Of a stretch of DNA of 64,000 bases, positions 17,986 through 26,998 are shown one piece after another; within the stretch, counting starts at the first letter, position 1, and each line of letters opens with the position of its first letter. Source of the DNA: Ignavibacteriales bacterium (lineage in GTDB: Bacteria; Bacteroidota; Ignavibacteria; Ignavibacteriales; Melioribacteraceae); the NCBI GenBank assembly GCA_020635285.1, contig JACKAB010000006.1, positions 371,501-435,500 on the forward strand, given 5' to 3'. A model generated the notes under the pieces. The model was not told where the DNA came from. It did no database searches and worked only from the letters and a program-made list of their open reading frames with translations. The position numbers were made by a program, and so were the translations under genes.

Positions 17986-19148
17986 TACCACACACAACTT
18001 CCTGAAATAATTCTTTCAACATCTCTCTCTTCCAAATCAGCGTAAATTGGTAAACAAATTACTTCTTCAGAAGCTTTTTCTGCCCATGGCAATTTTTCTG
18101 GATTTGAGGATTCTAAATTTCTATATGTTGGGAAATGACTAATCAGTGGATAAAAATAACGTCTTCCAAAAATTTTATTTTCTTTCAATTTATAATAAAG
18201 TTCGTCCCTTGTCATTCCATATTTTTCGCTATTTACAAAAATTGGGAAGTAACCATAATTATTTACAACGCTCGGCTGATTTTCAAGAAATTCAATTCCA
18301 CTTACGTGTTTTAATTCTTCTCTATAAAAATGAGCTATGGTTTTCCTTTTTAACCTATTTTTCTCAAAATCTTTTAATTGTAGTATGCCAACAGCAGCTT
18401 GTAGTTCATTCATTTTTGCATTGATACCAGGAGCAATAACAGTAGTCTCTCCAGCAAATCCAAAATTTTTCAAGTAATCAATTCTCTTTTTAATTTTTGG
18501 ATCGTGACAAATTATTGCGCCGCCTTCAAAAGTGTTATAAACTTTAGTTGCGTGAAAACTAAGAACTGAGAGATCGCCAAAATTCAATATTGACTCATTA
18601 TTAATTTTGACTCCAAAAGCATGTGCTGCATCATAAATAATTTTTACTCCATACACATCGCCAATATCTTGAATTGCTTCAACATCACATGGTGTGCCGT
18701 AAACATGGACAGGTAAAATAGCTGATGTGTTTTCTGTCAGTAATTTTTCAATTTGTTTAGGATCGATGTTGCATGTGATTGGATCTATATCACAGAAAAC
18801 TGGAGTGATTCCGTTCCATTTAATTGCATGTGTGGTAGCAACAAAACTGTAGGGAGTTGTGATTACTTCACCCTTAATATCCAAAACTTGTAATGCAGCA
18901 ATTAAGGCAAGAGTTCCGTTTGTAAAAAGAGAGATATATTCAACACCCAAATACTGCGCTAATTCAAGCTCCAACTGCTGATGAAATTTTCCGTTGTTTG
19001 TAAGTATTTTTGATTTCCAAATTTCTTTTAAAAGAACATTAAAATCCTCCAAATTTGGGAGTGAAGGTTGATTGACGAAAATACCTTTTTCTTTAACTTC
19101 TGCATAATTATGCAAAGTTTGTGGTTTATATGTTTTGGCTGTGTTCAA
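17985..19148 (-). CDS. DegT/DnrJ/EryC1/StrS-family PLP aminotransferase
   Basis: 387 residues, full length and unbroken. This fold-type I PLP enzyme transfers an amino group to a nucleotide-keto-sugar. Motifs: SLFTNGTLALIAALQVLDI (phosphate-binding), ITTPYSFVATTHAIKWNG, IIYDAAHAFGV (PLP ring-binding Asp), and SFHATKVYNTFEGGAI with the Schiff-base Lys. The start is a TTG with no obvious Shine-Dalgarno. It heads a nine-gene operon of ATP-grasp, methyltransferase and glycosyltransferase genes, so it likely makes the amino-sugar used by the locus. Its upstream region shares two sequence words with the promoter region of the lipoprotein at 43520. Confidence 0.9.
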   Translation of the reverse strand: MNTAKTYKPQTLHNYAEVKEKGIFVNQPSLPNLEDFNVLLKEIWKSKILTNNGKFHQQLELELAQYLGVEYISLFTNGTLALIAALQVLDIKGEVITTPYSFVATTHAIKWNGITPVFCDIDPITCNIDPKQIEKLLTENTSAILPVHVYGTPCDVEAIQDIGDVYGVKIIYDAAHAFGVKINNESILNFGDLSVLSFHATKVYNTFEGGAIICHDPKIKKRIDYLKNFGFAGETTVIAPGINAKMNELQAAVGILQLKDFEKNRLKRKTIAHFYREELKHVSGIEFLENQPSVVNNYGYFPIFVNSEKYGMTRDELYYKLKENKIFGRRYFYPLISHFPTYRNLESSNPEKLPWAEKASEEVICLPIYADLEERDVERIISGSCVW

Positions 19149-19163
19149 TATAATTCGATTATA

Positions 19164-19186
19164 ATTTATTGGTTTAATCGACTTAA
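19164..19186 (-). promoter_or_regulatory. Upstream element shared with the 43520 lipoprotein gene
   Basis: The plus strand reads ATTTATTGGTTTAA immediately followed by TCGACTTAA, 16 bases above the TTG start of the aminotransferase. The same two words, in the same order and orientation but 16 bases apart, lie just upstream of the lipoprotein gene at 43534-43572. A shared binding site or core promoter is possible. Confidence 0.4.
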
Positions 19187-19263
19187 TTATGCCAAAATCA
19201 TTCCAATAATTTTTATTTGTTTTTAGCCTATTTTAACAGATTATTGTGCGGACATAAGAATTA

Positions 19264-19281
19264 CTGGCTAATATTAACCAG
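19264..19281. repeat. 18-bp palindrome over the stop codon of the TPR/coiled-coil gene
   Basis: CTGGCTAATATTAACCAG is palindromic except for one symmetric pair. It overlaps the stop codon of the gene ending at 19274. There is no T-run, so termination would be weak. Its core resembles the palindrome at 2952. Confidence 0.4.
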
Positions 19282-21127
19282 CATTTTCAAGCGAGGTAAG
19301 TAAATTATTAAGCGGAGTTATAAAATCATCTATCTCTTTTTTAGCTATGTTATATTTGTAATTGTAATTTTGATCTCTTTCTTTAACAAACTCTTTTATT
19401 ATTTTCTCTTGTGTTGTAATTCTATCAATAAATTTTTGTTCGTAAATTTTTGTCTTTAATACAGATTCTTCTTCAAGCAGGCTTCTTTCTTGGGCTTCCA
19501 TTTCTTTTACATATTTCAATTTATTTACTAAATTTTTCTTTTCGTCATTTTTTTCCCACATAGAAGAAATTGAGGTAAATATAGAAATTCCAATTCCAAG
19601 CAAAAATGTTACACCACCCCATTTTATGCCACTTAAAGCTAAAGCTTTAATTGTGCTGCTTTCTTCACTTAATCCCATAATAGAAGAAATTGTGCCTACT
19701 ACCAAAAATACGATTATTGAAATCACAACCGTAAAAATCATTGAGCTATAAAAAACTTGCTGAGGATTATAATTATGACTTTCATCCAAATGCTTAATTT
19801 TTGCTTCTAAATGCTTTGCTCTTTCTGCCAAGCTTTCTTCTAAATGATCTGAGGCTTCTTTTTTAGTCATGCTAATTTTCTTTTTAGCGTCTTCTCTTTC
19901 TTGTTTTAGAAGGGCGAGTTGTCTTTTATTCTGCTCAATTTGTTTATCAAAAACATTAATATCTTCCTTAATTTGCTCAAAATAATGAGATTCAATTAAG
20001 TTTCGTACATATTCTATTAGTGTAATTAATTTATCTCTAAAAATTTGTTCTACTATTCTGATTAGTCCATTACGCTTTTGCTTATAGGAATCTAGAGCAT
20101 TTTTAAGAAATTCAATTTCTTTAGATACACTATCATCGAAAAAACTTTTTATTCTAAGGTTATCCAAATTAATTAGTTTGCTGTATGTTATATCCATACT
20201 ATTGCTATCGCTTGAAAAAAGTGATCTTAAAAGAAAATCAATATCCGGGAGTAATTGAGCAAATCCCAGTTCATTAAAAACATTATAAAAGTTTGCACCA
20301 TTATAAAAAAATGAAAATAATTTTAAATGATTATAATTTATTGCATATTGAAACCTCATTCTATCAAACTCTAAAACACTTTTTAGTCCGTCAAATGCTG
20401 AGTCAAAATCATCTAGGTATCTGCTACTTAAAGCAATATAATAATATGCATTGACACCATGTTCATTATAGTTTAGTGATTCTATAAATGTATTGCGAGC
20501 TTGTTTATATTCATATTCTTGAAGATGAGCAAAACCTTTAAATATATTAGTGTAATATAAAAGTTCTGTTTTTATTGGAGGATCTATATCGCAATTATTA
20601 ATTACTTCAATTGCTCTTGTAAAGAGTTCAATAGCTCGGTGCGGATTATAAACGCTTTTATCAAAGGTTAAAATGGTGCCGTAAATAATGAGGTTATAAA
20701 AACTTTGATATGTAAAGTTTCTATCAACCTGATTGCCAATACTTAATGCAAAATATTGTTTCTCTTTAGTTGTTTTTTGTGTAATCCATTTAGAATAGTA
20801 TTTTTTTATTTCTCTATAGTTACTTACGAAATTGAATTTATTATTTTTTGCAAACAATAAATCCTCTACCTGCTTTATAACTGTACATTCAGAAATCCAA
20901 AAAAATTGTGCTGTATCTAGTCGTAAAAAATAGTCGGAAATTTCTCGGGGCAGATTTATTGAGTAAAACTTGGAAGAATGATTTATAAAGTATTCAAAAC
21001 TTATTTCATCTTTTATAAGATCGGAGAAATGCTCTCTTCCGTAATTACGGAACTTCGCAATTTCTAATTCCTTAGAAAGATTGGCTTCGTCTATATTTTC
21101 TAATACGTTATTTCCGTTTAAGAGCAT
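19274..21127 (-). CDS. TPR / coiled-coil protein with two central membrane helices, function unknown
   Basis: 617 residues; I do not recognise a named family. Residues about 120-300 contain TPR-like helices (AIELFTRAIEVINNC, AYYYIALSSRYLDDFDSAFD). About 370-440 is a highly charged coiled coil (QIEQNKRQLALLKQEREDAK). Two membrane segments follow, MIFTVVISIIVFLVVGTIS and WGGVTFLLGIGISIFTSI, separated by a short loop. The final 100 residues are again coiled coil. Both long soluble parts should face the same side of the inner membrane, giving a hairpin anchor. It is transcribed alone between the glycan operon and an arsC-like gene. The frame is intact despite its length. Confidence 0.7.
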   Translation of the reverse strand: MLLNGNNVLENIDEANLSKELEIAKFRNYGREHFSDLIKDEISFEYFINHSSKFYSINLPREISDYFLRLDTAQFFWISECTVIKQVEDLLFAKNNKFNFVSNYREIKKYYSKWITQKTTKEKQYFALSIGNQVDRNFTYQSFYNLIIYGTILTFDKSVYNPHRAIELFTRAIEVINNCDIDPPIKTELLYYTNIFKGFAHLQEYEYKQARNTFIESLNYNEHGVNAYYYIALSSRYLDDFDSAFDGLKSVLEFDRMRFQYAINYNHLKLFSFFYNGANFYNVFNELGFAQLLPDIDFLLRSLFSSDSNSMDITYSKLINLDNLRIKSFFDDSVSKEIEFLKNALDSYKQKRNGLIRIVEQIFRDKLITLIEYVRNLIESHYFEQIKEDINVFDKQIEQNKRQLALLKQEREDAKKKISMTKKEASDHLEESLAERAKHLEAKIKHLDESHNYNPQQVFYSSMIFTVVISIIVFLVVGTISSIMGLSEESSTIKALALSGIKWGGVTFLLGIGISIFTSISSMWEKNDEKKNLVNKLKYVKEMEAQERSLLEEESVLKTKIYEQKFIDRITTQEKIIKEFVKERDQNYNYKYNIAKKEIDDFITPLNNLLTSLENAG

Positions 21128-21223
21128 TCTTCATCCATGAAGTTGTAGATCTTCTTCTACTAAGTATGTGAAATTCCTTTTTCGAATTATAATCGTATTA
21201 TTGACTTATTAGTTTAATAGATA

Positions 21224-21247
21224 TGACGTGTAATTTTTCATACGTCA
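21224..21247. repeat. Inverted repeat TGACGT-N12-ACGTCA
   Basis: Six-base perfect arms in the 157-bp gap between the ArsC-like gene and the TPR/coiled-coil gene. No T-run follows on either strand. It could be an operator or a weak hairpin; nothing else is visible in this gap. Confidence 0.35.
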
Positions 21248-21284
21248 CAGATATGCATGGTACTTTGATTTTATCAGTTTTCAG

Positions 21285-21635
21285 CTAAAACAATTCTTTT
21301 ATTTTTTCAACTGGGCGAGCTAATATTGCTTTTTCTCCTTTTTCAACAATCGGTCTTTGTATTAAATCGTGATTTTCAATCATAAAATTTAATATTTGTT
21401 CTTCTGAGTAACTATTTTCTTTTATATTCAGTACTTTAAATGCAGATTCATTTTTTCTTAAAAGTTCGCTGGGCTTCATATCCATTTTTTTAAGCAGCGT
21501 TTTAAGTTTATTTTTTGTGAAAGGCTTTATATAATAATTTATTTTATCGAACTCAATTCCCATTTCATTTAACATTTTTATAGTTTTTCTGCAAGTTGTA
21601 CATGTGGGTTTTTCATAAACAATTATTTTGTGCAT
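21285..21635 (-). CDS. ArsC/Spx-family thioredoxin-fold protein (arsenate reductase-like)
   Basis: 116 residues. The N-terminal KIIVYEKPTCTTCRKTIKML carries the CxxC of the ArsC/YffB/Spx group, and RPIVEKGEKAILARPVE near the end supplies the conserved Arg residues used by glutaredoxin-dependent arsenate reductases. No ars operon partner is nearby, so it may act in general redox biology rather than arsenic resistance. I start at the ATG at 21635 because GGAG lies six bases upstream; an upstream ATG at 21647 would place that Shine-Dalgarno inside the coding region. Confidence 0.82.
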   Translation of the reverse strand: MHKIIVYEKPTCTTCRKTIKMLNEMGIEFDKINYYIKPFTKNKLKTLLKKMDMKPSELLRKNESAFKVLNIKENSYSEEQILNFMIENHDLIQRPIVEKGEKAILARPVEKIKELF

Positions 21636-21743
21636 TTTAAACTCCATAATATTTTCTATTTTACAGATTTAAACTAAAAAGAATTTTGAAGTATTTTTAA
21701 AATTATTTTCTAATTTTCGAAAACAAAAAAAATTGACAAAATT

Positions 21744-23643
21744 ATGAACTTAAAATTAACCATAAAAACCGGAAGCGAAACAAACTCCGGAACTGATGCA
21801 GATGTTTCAATCGTTATTCACGGAAGCCTTTTAAAGACTAAAGAAACATCTTTAAACAAGCATCAAAATAAGAACGTTTTTGAAAAAGATAGCGTTGACA
21901 CATTTTTGATTGATACTGAAAATATTGGTGAAATTGAAAAAATAGAAATTTGGCACAATAATAAATGGCTTGGAGCTGATTGGCTTTTAGAGCATTGCGC
22001 AATTGAAAATTTAGATAGTGGAAAATCATATTTTTTCCCAATTAATAAATGGATTAAGGGGAATTCTCAATATGAATTTGAGCCAGTTAATTTAATTAAT
22101 TACAATTTTGAAATAACAACTGGAACATTGCCCGGAGCAGGAAGCAACTCGAATTTATTCATCTCAATTATTGGATCAAAAGACTATACATCATTTTTTA
22201 ATGTGAAACCTTTCTTAAAAAATAAAGATTTTGTAACCGGGCATACGGAAATATTTACAATTCAAAATGAAGATGTTGGCCAAATTAAAGAACTAAAGTT
22301 AAGAACAGATTCATCCGGGTTTAATTCCAACTTATTTCTGGCAAGAGTAAAAATTAAAAAAGAAAATGAATTGGTAGGTAAAACATTCCCAATTTTTGAT
22401 TGGATTAAGCCTGAGCAAACTTATTCTGCAAATTTTAACAATGTGGAATACTCAATACAGATAAGCACCGGTGACGTTTTAGAAGGTGGAACAGATGCAA
22501 ATGTTTCAATGATTATTCATGGGACAAAAGGTAAATCTGACATAATAAAGCTTAACGAACTTATTGCGCGTAACGCATTTGAAGCCGGTAAGGTGGACAA
22601 TTTTAAAATAGCCCTAAAAGACTTGGGTGAGATAAATAAAATAAATATTTGGCACGATGAAAAATGGTTTGGAGATGGATGGTTTCTAAATAAAATCATT
22701 GTTAAAAATGAGAGCACAAAATTTGAAGCCGAATTTCCTTACTATTCTTGGTTAGATAAATCTGAAAATCCACAAAGCACAAATATAGAACTAACCAGAA
22801 TGCCAGTTCAGCCCCGTCCATTTTACTCAATAGCTCATATGCTCAACACACCTGCTTATGTTGAGGAAGCATTGGAAATGGGGACCAACGCATTTGAATT
22901 TGATGTAATGCCAAAATTAATTGATAAAAATAATTTTCACTTTGATGCTTTTCATGGTTTTCGACCAGATGTTGATCCAGATAAAATTAACTTGATGGAA
23001 AGAAGTGTTGCAAGAACTGATTTAAAATTTTTCTAAATAGGTTAAATGAATTCGAAGAAAAATTCCCTAAACTTACTTTAGTTATTTACGATTGCAAACT
23101 TAAGGAAGTCCCTAAGAATAAATTAAATCAGTGTGGTACTCAGCTTGCAAAAACAATTTTAGAAAATTTTTATAACTCAAACACTAAGAATAGAATTTTT
23201 AGTATAATTTCAATTCCCAAAAAAATCATATTTCTTTCTTAGATGGCTTTTTTAAAGAAATTCCCACTGAGTTTAAAAAAATATATATTGCACAGATTTA
23301 AGCGAAGAAAACTTTCATACAGCAGAAAGAGTTTTTGCAAAAAGAAAAGAAATGAATTTTTGGTGGGGAAGCGGAATTGCCTCGATGGTTCCAAAACCAT
23401 TAAAAAGTTATATACCAAGTTTCTTAATTGCCGCTAAAAAAAAGAACTGAACGCGGTATAATTAAAAAATTATATTATTGGACTTTAGATGACCCAGATT
23501 CGATGGCTAGAATGCTTGTTACAAAGCTAGATGGAATTGTGGTAAATGATCCTCTAAGATTATTGCGAGTTCTTCAAAAGAAAGAATTTAAACATACTTA
23601 CAGACTCGCAACAAGAAATGATAATCCCTTTACTGTTTTTTAA
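21744..23643 (+). pseudogene. Triple-PLAT sphingomyelinase D/phospholipase D-like protein (frameshifted)
   Basis: Intact to 23036 (430 residues), then continued in other frames to 23643, about 630 residues in all. Three PLAT/LH2-like lipid-binding beta domains come first (about 1-116, 118-232, 233-350); the first and third share the TGxxxxxGTDAxVSxxIHG pattern and an IEIWHNNKWLG / INIWHDEKWFG motif. From residue 355 comes a GDPD-fold domain: YSIAHMLNTP (His365), NAFEFDV (Glu385, Asp387), DAFHGFRPD (His404), then IKKLYYWTLDDPDSMARML and a C-terminal ATRNDNPF. This last motif resembles the SMD-tail of spider/bacterial sphingomyelinases D. Predicted to cleave choline-type phospholipids. No signal peptide is visible. 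Breaks at 23030, about 23220-23280 and 23440 look like indels. Confidence 0.72.
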
Positions 23644-23673
23644 TTAGCTTTTTCTTATTCTTTATTATAATCC

Positions 23674-23713
23674 TAATCTCGCTCCGCGTTTAAAAATATT
23701 AAGAGTGAGATTA
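23674..23713. repeat. Stem-loop downstream of the PLAT-SMaseD gene
   Basis: TAATCTCGCTC pairs with GAGTGAGATTA (ten of eleven pairs). It lies 30 bases after the stop codon and has no strong T-run. It could end transcription of the lipase gene or protect its 3' end. Confidence 0.45.
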
Positions 23714-23894
23714 TAATTATAACTAAGAAAAGACCTAAAAAAAAAAAAAACATTCAATCAAACCTGTAAAATTTTCCACTTTTATTTCGATGATAACAGT
23801 GGAATAATTCCATGTGTAAATAAAAGACTTTACAAAGCTATTATTTCCATTAAATTAATAGAAAGGCTTTTCCCCTTTATTATTTAAAATTTTT

Positions 23895-25243
23895 TTGAAT
23901 AAAAACAAAAAAATTCTTATTTCAGATGATGATGAAACACTTTGCTACCTTTTAAAAGAAGAACTGGTAAATCAAAATTATTCTGTTGATATTGTTTACG
24001 ATGGGAAATATGCAATTGAAAAATTGAAAGAAAAGGATTACGATATTCTTCTTTTAGATTTAGAAATGCAATTTGTCTCTGGAGAAAAAGTATTAAACTT
24101 TACAAGCGAAAATAAACCTCGTTTGCAAGTTATTGTGCTAACAGCCCAATCTGATATGCGCACCGCTATTGAGTGCATAAAACTTGGCGCATATGATTTT
24201 ATAAACAAACCTTACGATTTTCAACAACTTCTGCTAACAATTGAACGTGCTCTTAAGCATAGAAATCTTTTAGAGCAAAATAAAATCTTGAGCAATAAAG
24301 TTGAAAAATATAGCAACATAAATATTATTGGAACCAGTAAAAAAATTAAAGAAGTAATTTATCTTGCTGAGAAAGCCGCCCTTTCTGATTCAAACATTTT
24401 GCTTGAAGGTGAAACCGGAACTGGTAAAGAATTATTTGCAGAGTTTGTTCATAAAAATTCTCAGCGAAATGAAAAACCACTTGTTGCAATAAACTGCGCT
24501 TCTCTGCCCGATCAGCTAATGGAAAGCGAACTTTTTGGATATGAAAAAGGTGCTTTTACAGATGCTAAAACTTCTAAACCAGGTTTGGTTGAAATTGCAG
24601 ACGGTGGAACACTTTTCTTAGATGAGATAGGTGAATTAAGCTTAAGTCTTCAGCCTAAACTTTTACGATTTTTAGAAAATGGAGAATTTAGAAGAATTGG
24701 CGGTGTAACAAATCATTCTTCAAACATTAGAATTATTGCTGCAACAAATAGAAACTTAATGGAATTTGCTGAAGAGAAAAAATTTAGAAGAGATTTACTT
24801 TTTCGACTTAATGTAATTACATTAACCATACCTCCTTTAGTTGAACGTGAAAATGATATCTTAACACTTGCAGAATTTTTTCTGAAAAAGAAATGCTCTG
24901 TTCATTCGCCCAAAGTACTTTCTAACGAAGCCAAGCATGCATTGCAGACATATGAGTTTCCGGGAAACGTAAGAGAGTTGGAGCATATGATGGAAAGAGC
25001 TATTATATTTGCTGAAGAAAGCACTATACAAATTAAAGATCTAAATTTGCCTGTGCTTAAAAACCAATCTGATTTCTATGAAAATGAAGAAAGCGCAGAA
25101 TTATTGAATTTAGAAGACGTGAAAAATATCACATTCACAAAGCTTTAAAGTTGAATGGCTGGAATAGAGAAAATACCGCACGGATTCTTGGTATTAGTCA
25201 AAAAACTCTTTATTCTAAAATCAAAAAATATAGCTTAAAATAA
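23895..25243 (+). CDS. Sigma-54-dependent response regulator with GAFTDA loop (C-terminal frameshift)
   Basis: About 449 residues when the final frame is joined. Receiver domain with phospho-Asp D55 in ILLLDLEMQF; AAA+ domain with Walker A EGETGTGKE, the loop GAFTDAKTSKPG and Walker B GGTLFLDEIGE. The uninterrupted frame stops at 25148, but the next frame supplies ALKLNGWNRENTARILGI and SQKTLYSKIKKY, a Fis-type helix-turn-helix ending at 25243, so one base is missing near 25120. The sigma-54 loop has Asp where the canonical GAFTGA has Gly, a variant found in some activators. The start is a TTG without a clear Shine-Dalgarno. The stop is followed at once by the ATG of a hybrid kinase gene, its probable partner. 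Confidence 0.85.
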
Positions 25244-26314
25244 ATGAGCTCAAGTAATAGTTATATTTTATCCTCAAAGACTACTCAAGCAAAAACCAAT
25301 ACCGATTTGCAAAAAATCACTCATGATTTGAATAATATTCTGAACAATATTCTTAATGGCTTAGACTCAATTAAAGACAATATAGATAGCAATAATGTAG
25401 CAAACGAATTATTGAAAAAAGTAAAATCCCAAGCTCAATTGGCTTCGGAAATTATCTGTGAAATATCTGATAGTAGTTCGATTAAAAAAACTAAAAATGT
25501 TGTTAGTCTAAATAAAATTGTTGAAGATTCAATTTACTTGTTCAATGTTGAAGAAAATAAAAATCAAAAAATAATTTATACAAATAATTGTGAAGAAGAT
25601 TTTATTCTAGCAAATTATACAGAAATTAAAAGAGCAATTTTAAATATTCTAATAAATGCAAAAGAAGCAAAAATAGATACTTATATTTCAATTGAATTAA
25701 ACCAAATCTCTAATAATAATATTGAATTATCAATAAAAGATAATGGTCCGGGAATTAATAGTGATAATTTATTAAAAATTTTCTCCGAAGGTTTCTCAAC
25801 TAAATCCGTTGATCATCCTATAAATAAAGGCTTAGGCCTATCCATTGTCAAAGAAATAATTGAAGAACATAATGGAAATATTTCGGTTGATTCAAATCCT
25901 GGAAATGGAACATTATTTAAAATTATTTTCCCATTATTTAAAAAAGAAAAACCAAAAAAAACTTTTAATAATAAAACAATTATAATCGCTGAAGATGACC
26001 AATTTCAAAGGGAAGTTCTAAAGGATTTATTGTGTTCCCTAAATATTAAAACTTTGGCGGCGGCAAATGGAGAAGAGGTTCTAAAGTTTTTAAATTCACA
26101 TTATCCCGACTTAATAATTATTGATAAGTCCATGCCTATTATGGATGGGCTTGAGTGTATTGAAATAATAAAAGAAAAAAGTTTAAATATTCCAATTGTT
26201 CTAACCTCTGGATCAGATATAGAATTATATAAAATGAATAGAAATATTACTGAAATTTTAAGGAAACCGTATAATTTTGAAATGATCCAAAATATTTTAG
26301 AGCGGCTGCTCTAA
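25244..26314 (+). CDS. Hybrid histidine kinase with C-terminal receiver domain
   Basis: 356 residues with no membrane segment. The H-box region is ITHDLNNILNNILNG, a His-Asp-Leu-Asn type found in hybrid kinases. The ATPase domain has NILINAKEAK (N-box), IKDNGPGINSDNL (G1) and NKGLGLSIVKEI (G2). The receiver begins IIIAEDDQFQREVLKDLL with phospho-Asp in LIIIDKSMPIMDG. It starts on the base after the sigma-54 regulator's stop, so the pair is co-translated. The 3' end overlaps by 18 bases with a convergent receiver gene. No sensor domain is present, so it probably takes input through protein contacts. Confidence 0.88.
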   Translation: MSSSNSYILSSKTTQAKTNTDLQKITHDLNNILNNILNGLDSIKDNIDSNNVANELLKKVKSQAQLASEIICEISDSSSIKKTKNVVSLNKIVEDSIYLFNVEENKNQKIIYTNNCEEDFILANYTEIKRAILNILINAKEAKIDTYISIELNQISNNNIELSIKDNGPGINSDNLLKIFSEGFSTKSVDHPINKGLGLSIVKEIIEEHNGNISVDSNPGNGTLFKIIFPLFKKEKPKKTFNNKTIIIAEDDQFQREVLKDLLCSLNIKTLAAANGEEVLKFLNSHYPDLIIIDKSMPIMDGLECIEIIKEKSLNIPIVLTSGSDIELYKMNRNITEILRKPYNFEMIQNILERLL

Positions 26315-26998
26315 GGATTGTGTTTCTGCACCAATTTTAAATTGGTTTGCTTTTAGGTTATCTAAAAACTCTTTCACTTCAGGTTCTTTTATATTCAGCA
26401 TACTGCTCATAACATTTAATATATCTTTTACTGCCGATTCAATAAATTCAATTCTTTTGACTGCAGAATTCTTATCAAAAACAACAGAATCTAGTTCCCT
26501 TTTTAGAGCAGTTACCGATAAGTTAATTAAAGTAAGCGGTTGCTTAATTTCATGATTAGTTTTTTTTACAGTTGATGAAAAGGTATTAATCTTTTCCAAC
26601 TCAAGATATAGTTTATTCGTTTCATTAAATCTTAAAGCCGCCTTAATTCTTGCTAAAAGCTCCACTCTGTTAAATGGTTTTTTGATATAATCAAAAGCTC
26701 CGGCTTCAAAACCCTTTTCAATATCCGAGGTTGAGTTGAGAGCTGTTACCATTATTATTGGAGTTAAGCGTGTTTTATCATTAGAGCTTAACGCCTTGCA
26801 AACTTCAAAGCCATCCATTTTGGGCATCATTACATCTAATAAAATTAAATCCGGATTTTCTTTTTTAACCTTATCAATTGCAGAAATTCCATCATAAGCC
26901 TTTATAACATTAAATCCCTCCTTGTTTAATCTGTCTTCAAGAAGAAATACATTATCTGGCTGATCATCAACAACTAATATTTTATAATTATTTTTCAT
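26297..26998 (-). CDS. Receiver domain fused to an orphan DHp (HisKA-like) domain
   Basis: 233 residues. Residues 1-120 are a complete receiver (ILVVDDQPDNVFLLEDRL, phospho-Asp in LILLDVMMPKMDG, Lys in YIKKPFNRVELLARI). Then come a coiled linker and an H-box-like TVKKTNHEIKQPLTLINLS with its second helix, but the protein ends without any ATPase domain. It could be phosphorylated in trans and act as a phosphotransfer relay, or be a kinase that lost its catalytic domain. It overlaps the upstream large hybrid kinase by four bases, so it belongs to that operon, and converges on the hybrid kinase of the opposite strand. Confidence 0.82.
   Translation of the reverse strand: MKNNYKILVVDDQPDNVFLLEDRLNKEGFNVIKAYDGISAIDKVKKENPDLILLDVMMPKMDGFEVCKALSSNDKTRLTPIIMVTALNSTSDIEKGFEAGAFDYIKKPFNRVELLARIKAALRFNETNKLYLELEKINTFSSTVKKTNHEIKQPLTLINLSVTALKRELDSVVFDKNSAVKRIEFIESAVKDILNVMSSMLNIKEPEVKEFLDNLKANQFKIGAETQSLEQPL

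Noticed and set aside
19170..19200. Sigma-54 promoter before the DegT gene (TTTGGCATAATTAAGTC)
   Set aside because: The -12 half lacks TTGC; only the -24 half resembles the consensus.
21744..23036. Ordinary glycerophosphodiester phosphodiesterase
   Set aside because: Fold is related, but the C-terminal ATRNDNPF and the YYWTLD strand point to the SMaseD/PLD-toxin branch.
23739..23752. Run of about 14 A as a regulatory element
   Set aside because: Homopolymer length is unreliable here and nothing links it to a promoter.
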